From positions 335,452-399,451 of the forward strand of contig JBAJFE010000006.1 in assembly GCA_037903355.1 (NCBI GenBank): DNA of 64,000 nt, in the 5' to 3' direction. How positions within the stretch are numbered: the stretch's first letter is position 1; the number at the start of each line of letters is the position of its first letter. The DNA comes from Trichuris trichiura (taxonomy: Eukaryota; Nematoda; Enoplea; Trichinellida; Trichuridae). The translations under genes and the position numbers were made by a program. The notes below the pieces were generated by a model. The model was not told the origin of the DNA. It worked only from the letters and a program-made list of their open reading frames with translations, and searched no databases. This document shows, one piece after another, positions 10,620 through 22,000 of the stretch.

Positions 10620-13240
10620 AAACTTCCTGTTATTGATCAGAATTCATAGCAGCAATGGTAATTTTTACGTATACCTGCCGCCTCTCAGTAACTTTTAACT
10701 CTAGATGTACGTATGGAAAAACGCCGTCCTCATTAACCTGTACATAGTACAAGTCTGAATCTGAGCTCAATTCACAATTTTGGCCTTCATTCTCATCGAT
10801 CTCCCCTAATACGTCTTCTCCTCCACCATTCAAACGATTAGAGATGGAGCACTTCAGGAAAGATTTCGTAAGTCCCAGCTTTTACAATATTTCGTTCGTT
10901 TATCATAAACACAGCAAGAGGAAACTTGATTTTTTGATTCCTTTGCGCTTGAAAATAATCACTGGCTTTAACTTGATTCTATCTGTTAAACATGATAGTA
11001 GCACTGTAAGTCGAATCATTTCATGTCCTATGAGCTACTATGTCAAAGTTAATAGGGGTTAAATCCATATTTCCAATACTGGACAGAGACTTGATGTTCC
11101 TTTCGTAAACGAATAATATAACCTGAAAATGAAAGTTTTTTGCACTTGTTGGTAAGATGCAATAAAAAATAAAACCAACCCACTGCTGGAAATCTAGCAC
11201 CGCCACTTTAGTCGATGGGTAGCTTCAGCCCAATTTTCGTTCTTTGTTCTATTACTAAGTTTTTTTTCTTTTCATGAAGCACCATCACTAACTTAACGTT
11301 GCCTCTACGCAAAGGCTTGTTTAATTTAGCGCATCACATCGCTTAGACTTTTAGAGCGCCTCCGGTGACAACGTAGCCATGCTGTCTGACCCATTCTTCA
11401 AAGTAATTTTCAAGGTCATCAACAGTCAAACTAACGTCACCCGATTAATTTTAATATTGATACAAAATTGATACAACATTAGCGACGAAAGGGTGGCGAA
11501 TCGCTATCTGCGGTCGATTGGTAGGAAATGCTTTCGTAATGAAAAGAGCTCTTTGATCAGGAGCACTTCCTCGGACGAGTTGCATTGTTCAACTTGTCTT
11601 TTTATGTTGAGCAAACGCTCCTTATTCGCTGGCGCCAAGTGAGCGCCCTGAGAGTCTGTTCCGTTGGCGAAAACATCTATGAGATAGGCAATCCAAAGAA
11701 CGTTAGTCTTTGGATTGTAACCGGCTCATGAATATCTAAAGACGGCATAGGGTAATAAAAAAGTTTTTGAAAAAAATATAATACCTTAACAGGTCCCGCA
11801 TTAAGGGAAACATGTGCGAATGACCTTCGCTGCCCTCAATTATTTCAGAATCTGAGGGCAGATTAGTATAGTAGAGCCGGTTGCCTAAAAATAGTCGAAT
11901 TAGCTGCCCAAATGATGCAATAATAAAAGAGTTGCACACCAACCTATCTCAAAACGAGACAGACCGTAATCCATCATGTAACATAAAAGGCCGTCCGTGT
12001 GGTGTCTGTATCTTTTTCCATCAATTACACAAGCTGGAAAAGTGCAAAATGACAAATAATTTTTGCGCTAAAGATTTTCTGGACGACATATGAGCAAATC
12101 GATGTTTTGTGCGTTTTATCAGAGAATATTGCCGAGATGATCTCGGTGATAGAATTCAAACATTTTTTTTCAAAATGTATATCGTGGCGATCTGTTGCCT
12201 TAATAAACTTCAGGGCTGTTTCAGTAACTTGTACCGAAAAAAAAACAAAACAAATGCATTGCAAAGAGAAGTTTCCCGTAAACTAAGCTGAAACTTTTCG
12301 AAAGATACACCGCCATTCTCTATGCAAGTCCGCAAATAGCGCTGATTGGCGGCGACTTTGCTCGAGCGTTCTTTTTCTATATGATTATTACGGGCAAAGT
12401 GATCCCAGGCCTGCAGCAATACCCTGGGATACTTGCCCTAAACGCACCGAACGCTCTAAGAAGAATGCTCCCATTAAGACACAATGCAAGTTCATGTAAT
12501 TGTTGCCATTTCATTAGAACAAATTCATCGTTGACTCTCCGCGTCAAAACTTTCCATTTTGCGACAGAAGATTTTGTTGAGAAAGACTGAAAAGACTTTT
12601 GCCTTTCGTAACGCCGTAGATTAGCGCGCTATGTGCATCTTTCCCCTCGACATTCAAACCTGACAAGGAAATACTACCTGCCTGGCCCAGCCCAGGTAGA
12701 GTTCCCTTTAAAGCGTTGAAAAGCCTAAAGCACACGTACAGAGAGGAATGTTTTCAACTCTGTTATTCCTTGGAATAGACAATCTCTATGTACAGTGAAA
12801 AGGGGTAGCCAGACAGCTGCTCATTTTGTTACAGCATCTTATCGTATTGTCTCTGTATAGTCAATGGTGAAACACAAAGAGAAATATTTGCTACGTGATC
12901 GTAGAGGCGAAGTTAGGTGACTGCCAGCGAGTCAGACCGCTGCGGCACGCTGTACGAACAGCGCATCCGACGATGCGCAAGCAGTACAAAGATATAATAA
13001 CTTCAGGCACAAGGTCCCCACTCACACGTATCGACTACGCGGATTCCTTACTTGAATTGCTTGTACATAAGTGAGCTCAAAAAGCAAAGCATAGTTCGCA
13101 AAACGAACAGAACGTTAATGGAGCATTTATGTTACGCAAAAGTCTAGAAAAGACAGTTTGCTCGGCCTAGGAAAGTTAATAATACTTGACATCTTAAGAT
13201 AACAAAACAATGAACTTACCAGTTCACGGACGGCCCATTG
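10620..13240. other. intergenic, no recognised gene
   Basis: AT-rich DNA with only short open frames (60-80 residues) that show no motif. An acidic minus-strand frame at 10630-10833 lies next to the Tigger remnant but does not match the part of transposase expected there. Confidence 0.5.
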
Positions 13241-13250
13241 TGCTGCCCAA

Positions 13251-13402
13251 CACCTGTTCTTTATGCATCCCATACGTAGGATGCACACACTCGAACAGAT
13301 GTCAAGTCAACGCAGCGACGCTACCTTGCCTTTGTAGCCTAACACCTGTTTTTTATGCATCCCATACGTAGGATGCACACACTCGAACAGATATCAAGCC
13401 AC
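13251..13402 (+). repeat. two-copy direct repeat with internal palindrome
   Basis: The segment ACACCTGTTCTTTATGCATC and what follows, through CACACTCGAACAGATGTCAAG, occurs near 13251-13307 and again near 13342-13399 with two or three differences. The repeat step is about 93 bp. Each unit contains the near-perfect palindrome TGCATCCCATACGTAGGATG plus CA, so it could form a small hairpin. No function is evident. Confidence 0.7.
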
Positions 13403-13921
13403 AACGGTAACGGCCAAACAGTACCTTGATGCGCAGGTTCTTATGCCTACTGACTCGCAAAGATGTGGTTGCCTTAAAGCGACTAATGCCTGAACATCAT
13501 TTTTCACTGCGCCCTTAAATATCAGTGCCTACGGTAAAAAATGCTGTGCATTAGCCTATAAAAGTATGAACTTCTAATGCATTGCGTTGGTCATTCAGCT
13601 AATACTGGAACTAGTCAAATTATACTTAACGGCAGCAGCATTTCAACAGAATAATCATTTCACTGTTTCTGCGACTTCAATAAACTTAGTCGTAAAGTAC
13701 TTGATTATTCAGACAAATGATTCTCAAAGGTAAACCTGTTAGTGCCCTGTTCCAATGCATCGCCTTACCCAGTGTCTGCCTCAAGGGTCTTTTCTCGACT
13801 GAACTTCCTTCTATGATTTTTCTCACCATTTTTCTTCTTCGAACTCCTCAGTCCTTGAATTCAGAAAGAACAAAAGTCATTTTGTGCAGTAAGCTCGTAC
13901 GCACAGAAAAATAGAACTTAA

Positions 13922-14225
13922 ACTACTGTTTCTCAAGATGAGAATTGCTTAGGCCCCTCTGTGAAGGATTTTGAGCGTCTAAGTCCTCCTATTCTGATTG
14001 GCCAATTTCGAGCGCACTGATTGGCTGAAATGGTTTAAACGCCAGAAGCTGAACTACAGCTATACAGAGATTTATTTCTGCAAAATTTTTTTCAAGAATT
14101 CATTGAGGGCTGCTTACCTCGCCCAGATGAGACCCAATTAGCCTGTCAATGTTGGGTTCGATTGAGGTAACTCGCAGACGTAGATCACCGCGTCTGACTA
14201 CTTGCAGCCGACTGCGTTTCGACTC
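13922..14225 (-). mobile_element. hAT transposon 3' fragment (older copy)
   Basis: It begins with ACTGTTTCTCAAGATGAGAA, a worn hAT-type terminal repeat (consensus CAGTGTTTCTCAA). It stays alignable by eye with the better preserved copy at 14619-14925 through CTATTCTGATTGG, GAGCGCACTGATTGGCT and CTACTTGCAGCCGACTGCGT. The strand is that of the encoded transposase tail. It lies just outside the palindrome, so it is a separate older insertion. Confidence 0.6.
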
Positions 14226-14249
14226 GACCCGACTTGTCGCTATATACAA

Positions 14250-14310
14250 TCTGCCCTTATTACCCACCGATTCTATAAGACGCAGTTTGTTTGACGTGAA
14301 ATAGTGACGT
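14250..14310 (+). mobile_element. Tigger-like terminal-repeat fragment at left palindrome edge
   Basis: The text CCCTTATTACCCACCGATTC, then TATAAGACGC, TTGACGTGAAATAGTGACGT and CATCTTTT follows the same order of words as the Tigger-derived end at 15418-15490 (TTATCCGCGG, TCTATAGAACGC, GCGTGAAGTAGCGACGTCAT). The outer limit of the palindrome falls at the edge of this fragment. Confidence 0.5.
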
Positions 14311-15180
14311 CATCTTTTCGCAAATACATGCGCACCGCTAGCCGGCATTATAGTCGCACTACTACTGTCATTGCATGCCTGTGCAGCAGCGTGATCATAT
14401 GCGCGGTAGGGAAAGACTTTCTCTGCCCACAGTGCTCTCTAACCGTGCACAATGCTAATGAAGCCTTGTCATTTTTCTCTTCTGTGGACCCAACTGCCTC
14501 GATTAATCAACAGGGGTTTCATTGCCTCACTAAGAAGTACTTTCTCGCAGATTAAGCACGTTGGCATTTGACCGTCAACTAATAAAAGAATATAACTATA
14601 TTTCAGAAACTCTGAACCAGTGTTTCTCAAGCGGAAGGCCGTTTGGGCCCCCCCCCCTGAGAACGTTTCTGAGCGTCCGGGTTCCCTATTCTGATTGGCG
14701 AATTTTGAGCGCACTGATTGGCTAAAACGGTTGCAACGCTAAAAAATCAACTGCAGCTGGACAAATTTATCTCTGCAGACTGTTTTTCGAGAAGTCAGCG
14801 AGAGCTGCTTGGCTCGCCCAAATTCAATCGAACAAGCCTGTTGATGTTGGGCTCGACCAAGATGACTCGCAGACGCAGATCGCCGCCACTGACTACTTGC
14901 AGCTGACTGCGTTTCTTCGTCACTAGGTCCGTAACGATACTAAATGCGTGCTCGACTAGACTCGATGAGGGAAGACAAATCAGTAACTTTTTTACCACAT
15001 CCCATACGCCAGGGTACAACTCCGGGGTTTTTTTCTGCAGCTAAAAGTGCTGATAGCCTTGTGACAACCTGGCCTTCAATTCCACGTGCGACTGCAACTC
15101 CAGCAGCTCTTCTTGCAGTGACATCTCTAGCAAAACTGGAGCGAGCGTAGGAGAAAAGCAACGGTACAGACAAAGTGTTT
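14310..15180 (-). mobile_element. nested hAT transposon fragments, left arm
   Basis: Minus strand, from high to low coordinates. A transposase C-terminus (14795-15019) contains LLICLPSSSLVEHAFSIVTD and KKRSQLQ...GDLRLRV, matching the dimerisation block of the ZBED/FAM200-like hAT group (LVExxFSxxxxLxTKKRxxL). It runs into a terminal repeat whose outer end is CAGTGTTTCTCAAGCGG at 14619-14635. Past it is an N-terminal BED-like fragment (14470-14605) with PTCLICEKVLLSEAMKP. A C-terminus followed by a terminal repeat and then an N-terminus means two elements, one inserted in or beside the other. Both are truncated and neither is functional. Confidence 0.7.
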
Positions 15181-15413
15181 CCAGAAAATGTGTAAGCAGC
15201 ACACGCAATTCTTTGTCCCTAACGCGTATGCTTGCATTAAAGCTGCGTTGACAATAGACGCGAGGAAAGAAAGGAAAGAAAAGGAGAGTCGACTTTTTAC
15301 AGAGCGAAGGCAAAAGATGGTAATCGTTGACTAAATTATAAAGCAAAGACGTTGACACCAAGCTACGCCAACACGCGGTAATCGCTGGTTGAAACGTAAA
15401 GCAGGTGCAAATA

Positions 15414-16593
15414 CAGTCGGCAGTCATTATCCGCGGGGTTCTATAGAACGCGGCTTGTCCGGCGTGAAGTAGCGACGTCATCTTTTACACGGCAGTACAC
15501 GAGATAAAGCATAGAACAGTCAGTGGTTGCTGGAAGCGTTTGTGATGAGACGCAGTCAGTGAGTGAGAGGACTTAGGTGCCATCGATTAAGTGGTTAATG
15601 AATATTGCGAAGGAGTTTGAAGGTGAAGGTTTCTCCTACATGATAGAAGACGATATCAGGGAGCAAATAGAAGGTTGTGGAAAACCGTTCACCAGCGAGC
15701 AGCTCAAGGAACTGATGCAATCACTTACGGGCAGAGACGACGACGTTGAGGAAGATACAGGTGCTTAAACACCCTCGGATTGGACGTTGCAAAAGCTTAC
15801 CAGTATTTTCCGTCAAGCGCGGATCCTAAAGGATATGGTTGCTAAATACGATCCATCTGTGGAACGTGGCACCATGTTTACATGAGGAATAACGGCTTCG
15901 TTGAAGTTGCTGCGAGATTTATTCAATGAAGTGAAAAAAAGGAAGAGACAGCTCCTCATAACAAGGTTTTATATAAAGCTCCGGCAGCTACGAGGACTAA
16001 CATTTTAAGGTGAGAAGTTTCGCTGCCAACAAGTTCTCATGGAACCATAGGATTGGCAATTCTCCAGGGAATCTGCGCCCCCTACAGTAGGTAAGTAAAT
16101 TGATTTCTGATACCCCAAATGTCTCTGCCGTAGACGTTTTCTTCTATGTGGATGTGTTCCACGCGATGTTCAGTATTTCTGCTTTAGTGCAATTCTGTGT
16201 CTTATATTTCTTCTGCTCTGTACGAATTCCGCGCGCTCGTACATCGCTCAGCTCATTAAAGCAAGGGGATTCCCACTAGTTTGGAGAAAGAGCAACTCCC
16301 TTCCATCCTTTCTTGTATCTAACGGTTTGGACTCTGATGCCTAACCCTATCGCACAAGCGCAGTCTCATTGATGTCCTTACTTCGTAGAAGATCCCGTAG
16401 TACCACGCTTCGAAGAATTACTAGGTATGATAACCGTTCCGGAAGGAATTCAAGGGTAGAGGACGAAATACGCAGCTAGAATATAAGCTACTTAGCCTTT
16501 TTCATAGGGTAGCCTATATAACGCGGATTCGGCTTAACGCAGTAAAACGATGAAAATGTTGGACTAATTAACCGCGGACAAAGAGGGCCGAAG
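15414..16593 (+). mobile_element. non-autonomous Tigger-derived element, left arm
   Basis: The element is bounded by TA on both sides (15412-15413 and 16594-16595), with ends CAGTCGGCAGTCATTATCCGC and, on the other side, GCGGACAAAGAGGGCCGAAG. Inside is only the C-terminal acidic part of the transposase (frame at 15577-15768: FEGEGFSYMIEDDIREQIEG) joined to the terminal region. It matches the Tigger copy at 9045-10590 in the same parts, so the element is an internal-deletion derivative of that family. Confidence 0.7.
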
Positions 16594-16769
16594 TATATTG
16601 CAAAAACTAATGCGCTTTCTAATAACGCGGGCAGCTATTCTCTGATGTGAATAATGTGTTCTGCGTTCAATGCTTCTCAGCAGGAAGATTTTCTTACTCA
16701 ACCCGACGCCGGAAAGGTTACGGTGTCAAACTTGCGATCCCTTCTGCCGTGTGTTCTGAATGGTCATTT

Positions 16770-16977
16770 TCACAAGCGGCGATTGGTTTATGTGGTGGAG
16801 TGGGGGTAGCCGGCATCGCGCATAGCACGCAACGTCATCTTAACCAGTGCGCACGATACTTGACCCTCGAACCTCACCTTCCGATGCACCTGAACACGAT
16901 GGCCCAGGTGGGGTATGTGCCCCACGCAGCTCAAATGGGCCCCCGGTGGGGCAGGTCCCCCACCGTGAGAAACACTG
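16770..16977 (-). mobile_element. hAT-type MITE end, left arm
   Basis: CCGTGAGAAACACTG at 16963-16977 is the reverse of a hAT terminal repeat (CAGTGTTTCTCAC). It is followed inward by a G/C-rich tract with paired GGGGGCCC/CCCCACC words. The other end was not identified, so the start is approximate. Confidence 0.4.
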
Positions 16978-17254
16978 CCCTGAACTATACTATCTGCACT
17001 TGTCATAGACGCCACAATGACTCAATCTACAACAGTCTATTTCTTTAGAGTAGGAATGGCTAAAGCTGCTTCTTGTATCCTAGGTGAGGTTTTTCTTATT
17101 GTCGCCTCATACGCAGACGGTAATGTCGCTGTTGCTTTGCTACTCTGCTGCTGCATTTCAGTGTCGTCGCAAGTCTGTTGCTACGAGCTGCCCTTCTGTC
17201 AGACTGTGCTCCTTCAGAGTCACGACGAAACAGTTTCATGGGAAGTCAGAATTC

Positions 17255-17578
17255 TCAGGGAGGAAACAGAAAACATTGCTTTGCTTTGAGAGCCGACATT
17301 TGTGGAGAGAAGAGACGAAATAGGTCACAGGCGCCCTCACAGAACGAGGGAAACATCACCCTATCGCAGGCATTATCTAATCTTGGAGGAATGCGGTTTT
17401 GCAAATGCGACGCTAATCCGTTAGACAATGCTTTCTCTGACGTGTTACTTAATCCAAACAATCTGTTTGTAAGGTTTTCTGTCTTACACTCACGCTTATT
17501 TGGAGTGCGCTGAAATGCACTCTGAACGACGGTAGTGCTATCTGTCCTGCAACGCTCCAAAGGGGGCGGTTTCCGCAT
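17255..17578 (-). CDS. unrecognised conserved ORF, left arm
   Basis: Open frame of 107 residues starting MRKPPP. It is kept in the right-arm partner with only a few residue changes. It contains QRTPNKRECKTENLTNRLFG, vaguely like the short NRMASNIFG-type motif of Jupiter/HN1 proteins, but that is too short for an assignment. There is no signal peptide and no clear splice context. It could be chance openness within repeated DNA. Confidence 0.25.
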   Translation of the reverse strand: MRKPPPLERCRTDSTTVVQSAFQRTPNKRECKTENLTNRLFGLSNTSEKALSNGLASHLQNRIPPRLDNACDRVMFPSFCEGACDLFRLFSPQMSALKAKQCFLFPP

Positions 17579-18125
17579 GTCGGCGACATCGCCACCCCTT
17601 GCGGACGACTTAATAGAAAAGACCCCTTAGGTTAATTCTAAGCAACTTTCATTAGACGAGGTTTTCGGAAATGCATGCTCCAGAATTTCATAGTTTCAGG
17701 TCTTCCATGGCTTGCAGGAATATGATCTTGATATGCACCCCAGTTTGCAGCTTCAAGTGTTGTGCCCATTAGCTTTTTATTTCCTTCTTATTTGGCTGCT
17801 TTTAACATCGCACAAAACGGCTCACTTGCTGGCAGCCCCTTCGTATAATACAAAATGGAATTGCCAAGTTCCAGCTTTTACAAAGCTTAGAACGTCCCAA
17901 CTACTTCTACATATGCTTCCGATAGAGAAGAAGTAGAATTTTTATATTCAAACCCAGGCGACGTACCCATTCATCTTTTCACGCGCAAAAAAGCTGAATA
18001 ACAAGAACTGTTCATACTATACTATATCTACTACGATGGTACGACAACTCTTCTCATATGCATTCATAAAATAATTATAAGCGACACAGTGTGCTCAGTG
18101 TGACAACAAACTTCAGTGGCAGACG

Positions 18126-18529
18126 TCACTCGCAATTATTCCTCCTCAAGTTGTCCAGAGCAAGGTTTTTATTCTTCTTGACAGACGTTTGGTAGACAGA
18201 GAATAGGAATCTTTTACTGAGTCGACTTGTTCGTCTATGATTCCCAGTTGTTGGATTATTCCATCCGACGGACACAATTCTGCAACCCTGAAGTCGCAAA
18301 TGATACGTTTTCAGTTGTTCCCCTGAAATCATTTTTCAATTAAGTTCTTACCCTTTCTCAATAACACTCCGGCAACTCTATTGCCTCCTTCGTCGTCTCC
18401 TTGCTTCCGATCTTTAACGTCGAAGTTGCGACCCTCAACTTCAAGCAATACTGCTCCTAACCACAAACATTGGTTAGATACGAACTCAAATTTTTTAAGC
18501 TTTCGTTTCAGACAAGGAAAGTGCCGATG
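18126..18529 (-). CDS. possible two-exon ORF of unknown function, left arm
   Basis: Mirror of the right-arm model at 30871-31274. The last exon is 18126-18322. The upstream exon is open from 18352 to at least 18500. The donor is AAAGGGTAAG-like and the acceptor GATTTCAG, with matching phase 1. The product would start before KKFEFVSNQC and end in NLRRNNCE. The arms look identical across the exons although flanking sequence differs. I do not recognise the family. Confidence 0.25.
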
Positions 18530-18963
18530 TTACGCTAATAACCCGGCTTACAGACTACGAAATGAGAAAAGCTGTCACACAAAGCTTTATCAGTTACCGC
18601 GCGTAAGAAATGCTGAAATATAGCTGCTACCGATGACGAGCAAAATAATTGTTTATAAAAACCTCAGAAGTTCTTGAACCGCCACCTGAAACGACATTTA
18701 ATCAATGATGGTCTTAATGCGCTGAAGCAATGCCCTAGTAATTCTTTTCACGCAAGAATGCAACCTTTTACAAGACCGCAAATGGACCCCATCAAAAAAC
18801 TACAAAACTCAAATGCATTAACCAGCACTCAACACTCATTGCAAAACTATTTCTACCGAGAGGGAGTTGTCAAAAGCTTATGACCATTCACGTTTAAACT
18901 GTTGTGAGGCAAAGGCGAATGCAAGAGTTCACGACGAAACTACACGCGCATTTCATAAATGGA

Positions 18964-18969
18964 TTTATT
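18964..18969 (-). terminator. poly(A) signal of left pseudoprotease gene
   Basis: TTTATT on the plus strand, read as AATAAA on the minus strand, 43 nt past the stop codon at 19012. Confidence 0.6.
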
Positions 18970-19011
18970 CGACCAAAACTTGCAAGTATAAGATACGAAC
19001 AACAAAGTTAC

Positions 19012-22000
19012 TTAAACGATATTGTTACTTAAAGAGTCCTCGTTCTGCACTCGACCGACATTGTCGCCTTCCAATTTAACGAAAAGTGCTACATCGTCCG
19101 GTACTATTTCGTTTTCGCTTTGAACAGCGGCATAAGAACGACTTGTAGGGAATGAGTGATCATAAATACCAAATTGTACCCAATTTCCGGAAGACTGACA
19201 AAGCAAAGGTGAACCGATAGGCTAAAAAGTGTACGTCAATAATTGTCAATGAAAAGATTATTAATAATAAACTCACGTATTTCAAGATGTTCTTCTGACC
19301 AACTCCGCAGTACATGACGCTTGGCAAAAATTTGTTACCAAGATGTTGCTTGCATTCCGTTGGCGTGAGCAGCTGATATTGAATTCTCACTGGCATACCA
19401 TGTTGACAAACGCCAGAAACATAGCATTGCATTCTCGAAGAAGCACCTGTACCTGAGTATGGTAATGGGAATGATTGAACACCATTTATAACTTTCACTC
19501 TGTGTTTCAATTTGAGCATAGTCAATCCAATTTCTTTCAATTCATCATATCCTTCATAGAAAGGACTTTCGTGAATGCTTCCTACATCTATTAGTGTCCT
19601 ATTCAGTTGATCAACTGCCATTTTTCGTGGCAACAACGATCCAATATATACTTTATAATTAATATTACCCCTAAAATTATAATTTCGTATTTCTGACGGA
19701 CGTCTGCCTGAAGAAGCGTTCACTTACTTGGGTGGAATACATCTAGAAGCTGTCACTACTTCATCTGAATACTCTTGTCCACGTCTTGCGTACAGTGTTC
19801 CAGTACAAAGCGGTTCAATGGATGATCCAGTTATCATAAAGATATGTACACCAGATGCACCAGGCAAATGGTCATATTGATGATGTCCAGTTGAATCTCC
19901 TCTCGTGCATGGTACAGTTTCCAGTGCTTCAGTTACATCAGGATATCTACTGTCAATTTCATTACCGGTTATTTCTCCACTTGATTTTCCTGGAAGGAGG
20001 CTGTGCATGCTATCACCGGTACCAATGATGTCACAGCTCGCAGTACGGCCGTGTGCAATCGCGCTTTCACCAACGATGTTGTCTCGCACTAATATATGTT
20101 CGTGATCCTAAATTTATCCAACAAGTAGTAAACTGTATTTGGAATCAAGATGTAAACATTTACCGCGATTGTCTGGTCGGACATGTCATACTTTGGCAGC
20201 GATGGTAAAATTACCATGTTAACAGCTTCAAGGGAAGAACTTGGATATTCCGCTGTCGGCAGGGGAGTTGGCAGAGGAACAATTTCTACAGCGTTATTAG
20301 GCGTAGGGCAGACTAAAACTCCACTCGATGAATCCGGAATAGGTTTAACGGGTCTTTGTCCGGGTCCTGGACAGATGACAGGTCCTTTAGGCCTATCAGG
20401 TAGTGGATACGGTTTTATTTCTTCGCCAAGGCTTGAACTTGAACTTCCTGGATGGTGTGGCCGTTTTGTCTTGTTGAAGCGTAACAAAGCAGCCAAACGA
20501 GTCTTTACAACTTTAACGTTCAGTCTAATTACTCGAGTCGAATCGTCTGCTTCTTCAGCTGATTTTGAACTATCCTTGATTTCACGAGAGATATGTCTGT
20601 GTTTAGAAGACGAATCTGATGACGATGACGATGACGACGACGAAGACTTGCTTCTTTTCTGTTCAGGTTTACTAATTGTCGGCAGTTTCGTAGGAATGGG
20701 AATGAATACATCGGGAATTACTAAGGTTCGCCGTCTATGAGTTTCCCGTGAAGCAGATGAAGACGATGAAGATGATGCCTGAATTGGTTTATATGATTTC
20801 AGTCCTAGTTGGCGATGAAGATCTGCGGAAAGAGTTTGAACTTTTTTGCCGGAAAACACGTCGTGTGCTACGTTAATTTCGCTATAGAATCCCAAGTTCT
20901 GCTTCACTTTATCGTTTATCTTCAGCGACAACTGATTCAAGTAGACGCCGTACTGGTAAGCTCGACCATTTACGAGACAAACCATCGGAGAGCCGAGTTG
21001 CTAAAATTGTGTTATCTAGAACTAAGTTACTGTTAATTGAAAATTTGCCAACTTACAATGTATTCCTTTTTCTTTTCTTCCATAGTGCAAACACCGCGGT
21101 ACTGAGGCACTTTTGAGCTTGCCGCCAAGCAACGAGGCTTTCTAGTTATCATTACAATTTCTTCATCCATACGGTGATCTCGTTTATCATAATAAGTTAC
21201 ATAGCATGAAGCAGAAGGCGGAGGCACTGAGTCTCTTTCTGCCAAGCAAACAGGTACGACGTTATCTTTCCTCGATAAAGGCCTTTCAAGTTTCAGGATA
21301 GCAATGCCTCTACGTGTTTCGCTGTTTCCCCATGCCAAACCGTACAGGTTAACGTCAACTATTTCAGCTTTTATTCCACGTCTCTTCAAGCGTGAAAATC
21401 GTGGAGAGTTGGCAAATACAAGTAGTTCCGACTTGGCTGATGCTGGTGTGTACCTTAGCAGAATACCTCCAATGTTTAAGACTGAAAATTGTATAGGTGT
21501 CCAACATACTTGACAAAGCAGTCTGCTGCAGTTATGATAAGGTCAGAAGTATTGGCAATCTGCTGATATCCGCCCCTATGTACCAAGCTTCCAATACATT
21601 TTGTTGATCCCATTATTTTTGAAGTGATGATCACGTTCCAAGGGAACATATCCTGAGCATTGTTTCCAGTGACGTAACTTTCAACAGTTCTTCCAAAGCT
21701 GTCTGTATTACCACAGTACACTGGTTTCTGCGGAAAGAAAGTCTTTGATCCAATGTTAAAAGCACTGCTTTACTTGAAAGCATTTCAATGCAAGGAATAT
21801 GAAATAAATTATTGTTTAAGAGACAGATTTTAAGTACTAAAAGTGAACAAGGACTGACTGGGTATCCTTTCTGTACACACTTCCATTACTTTTATTGCTC
21901 TTCTATTGTTTACTTTTTCCTTTCTGTTTACGTTGATAGGATTATGTTACAGAAACGCTTGCGCTCAGAGTTGCCATAATAAGCTAGGGCACTTGCTTGT

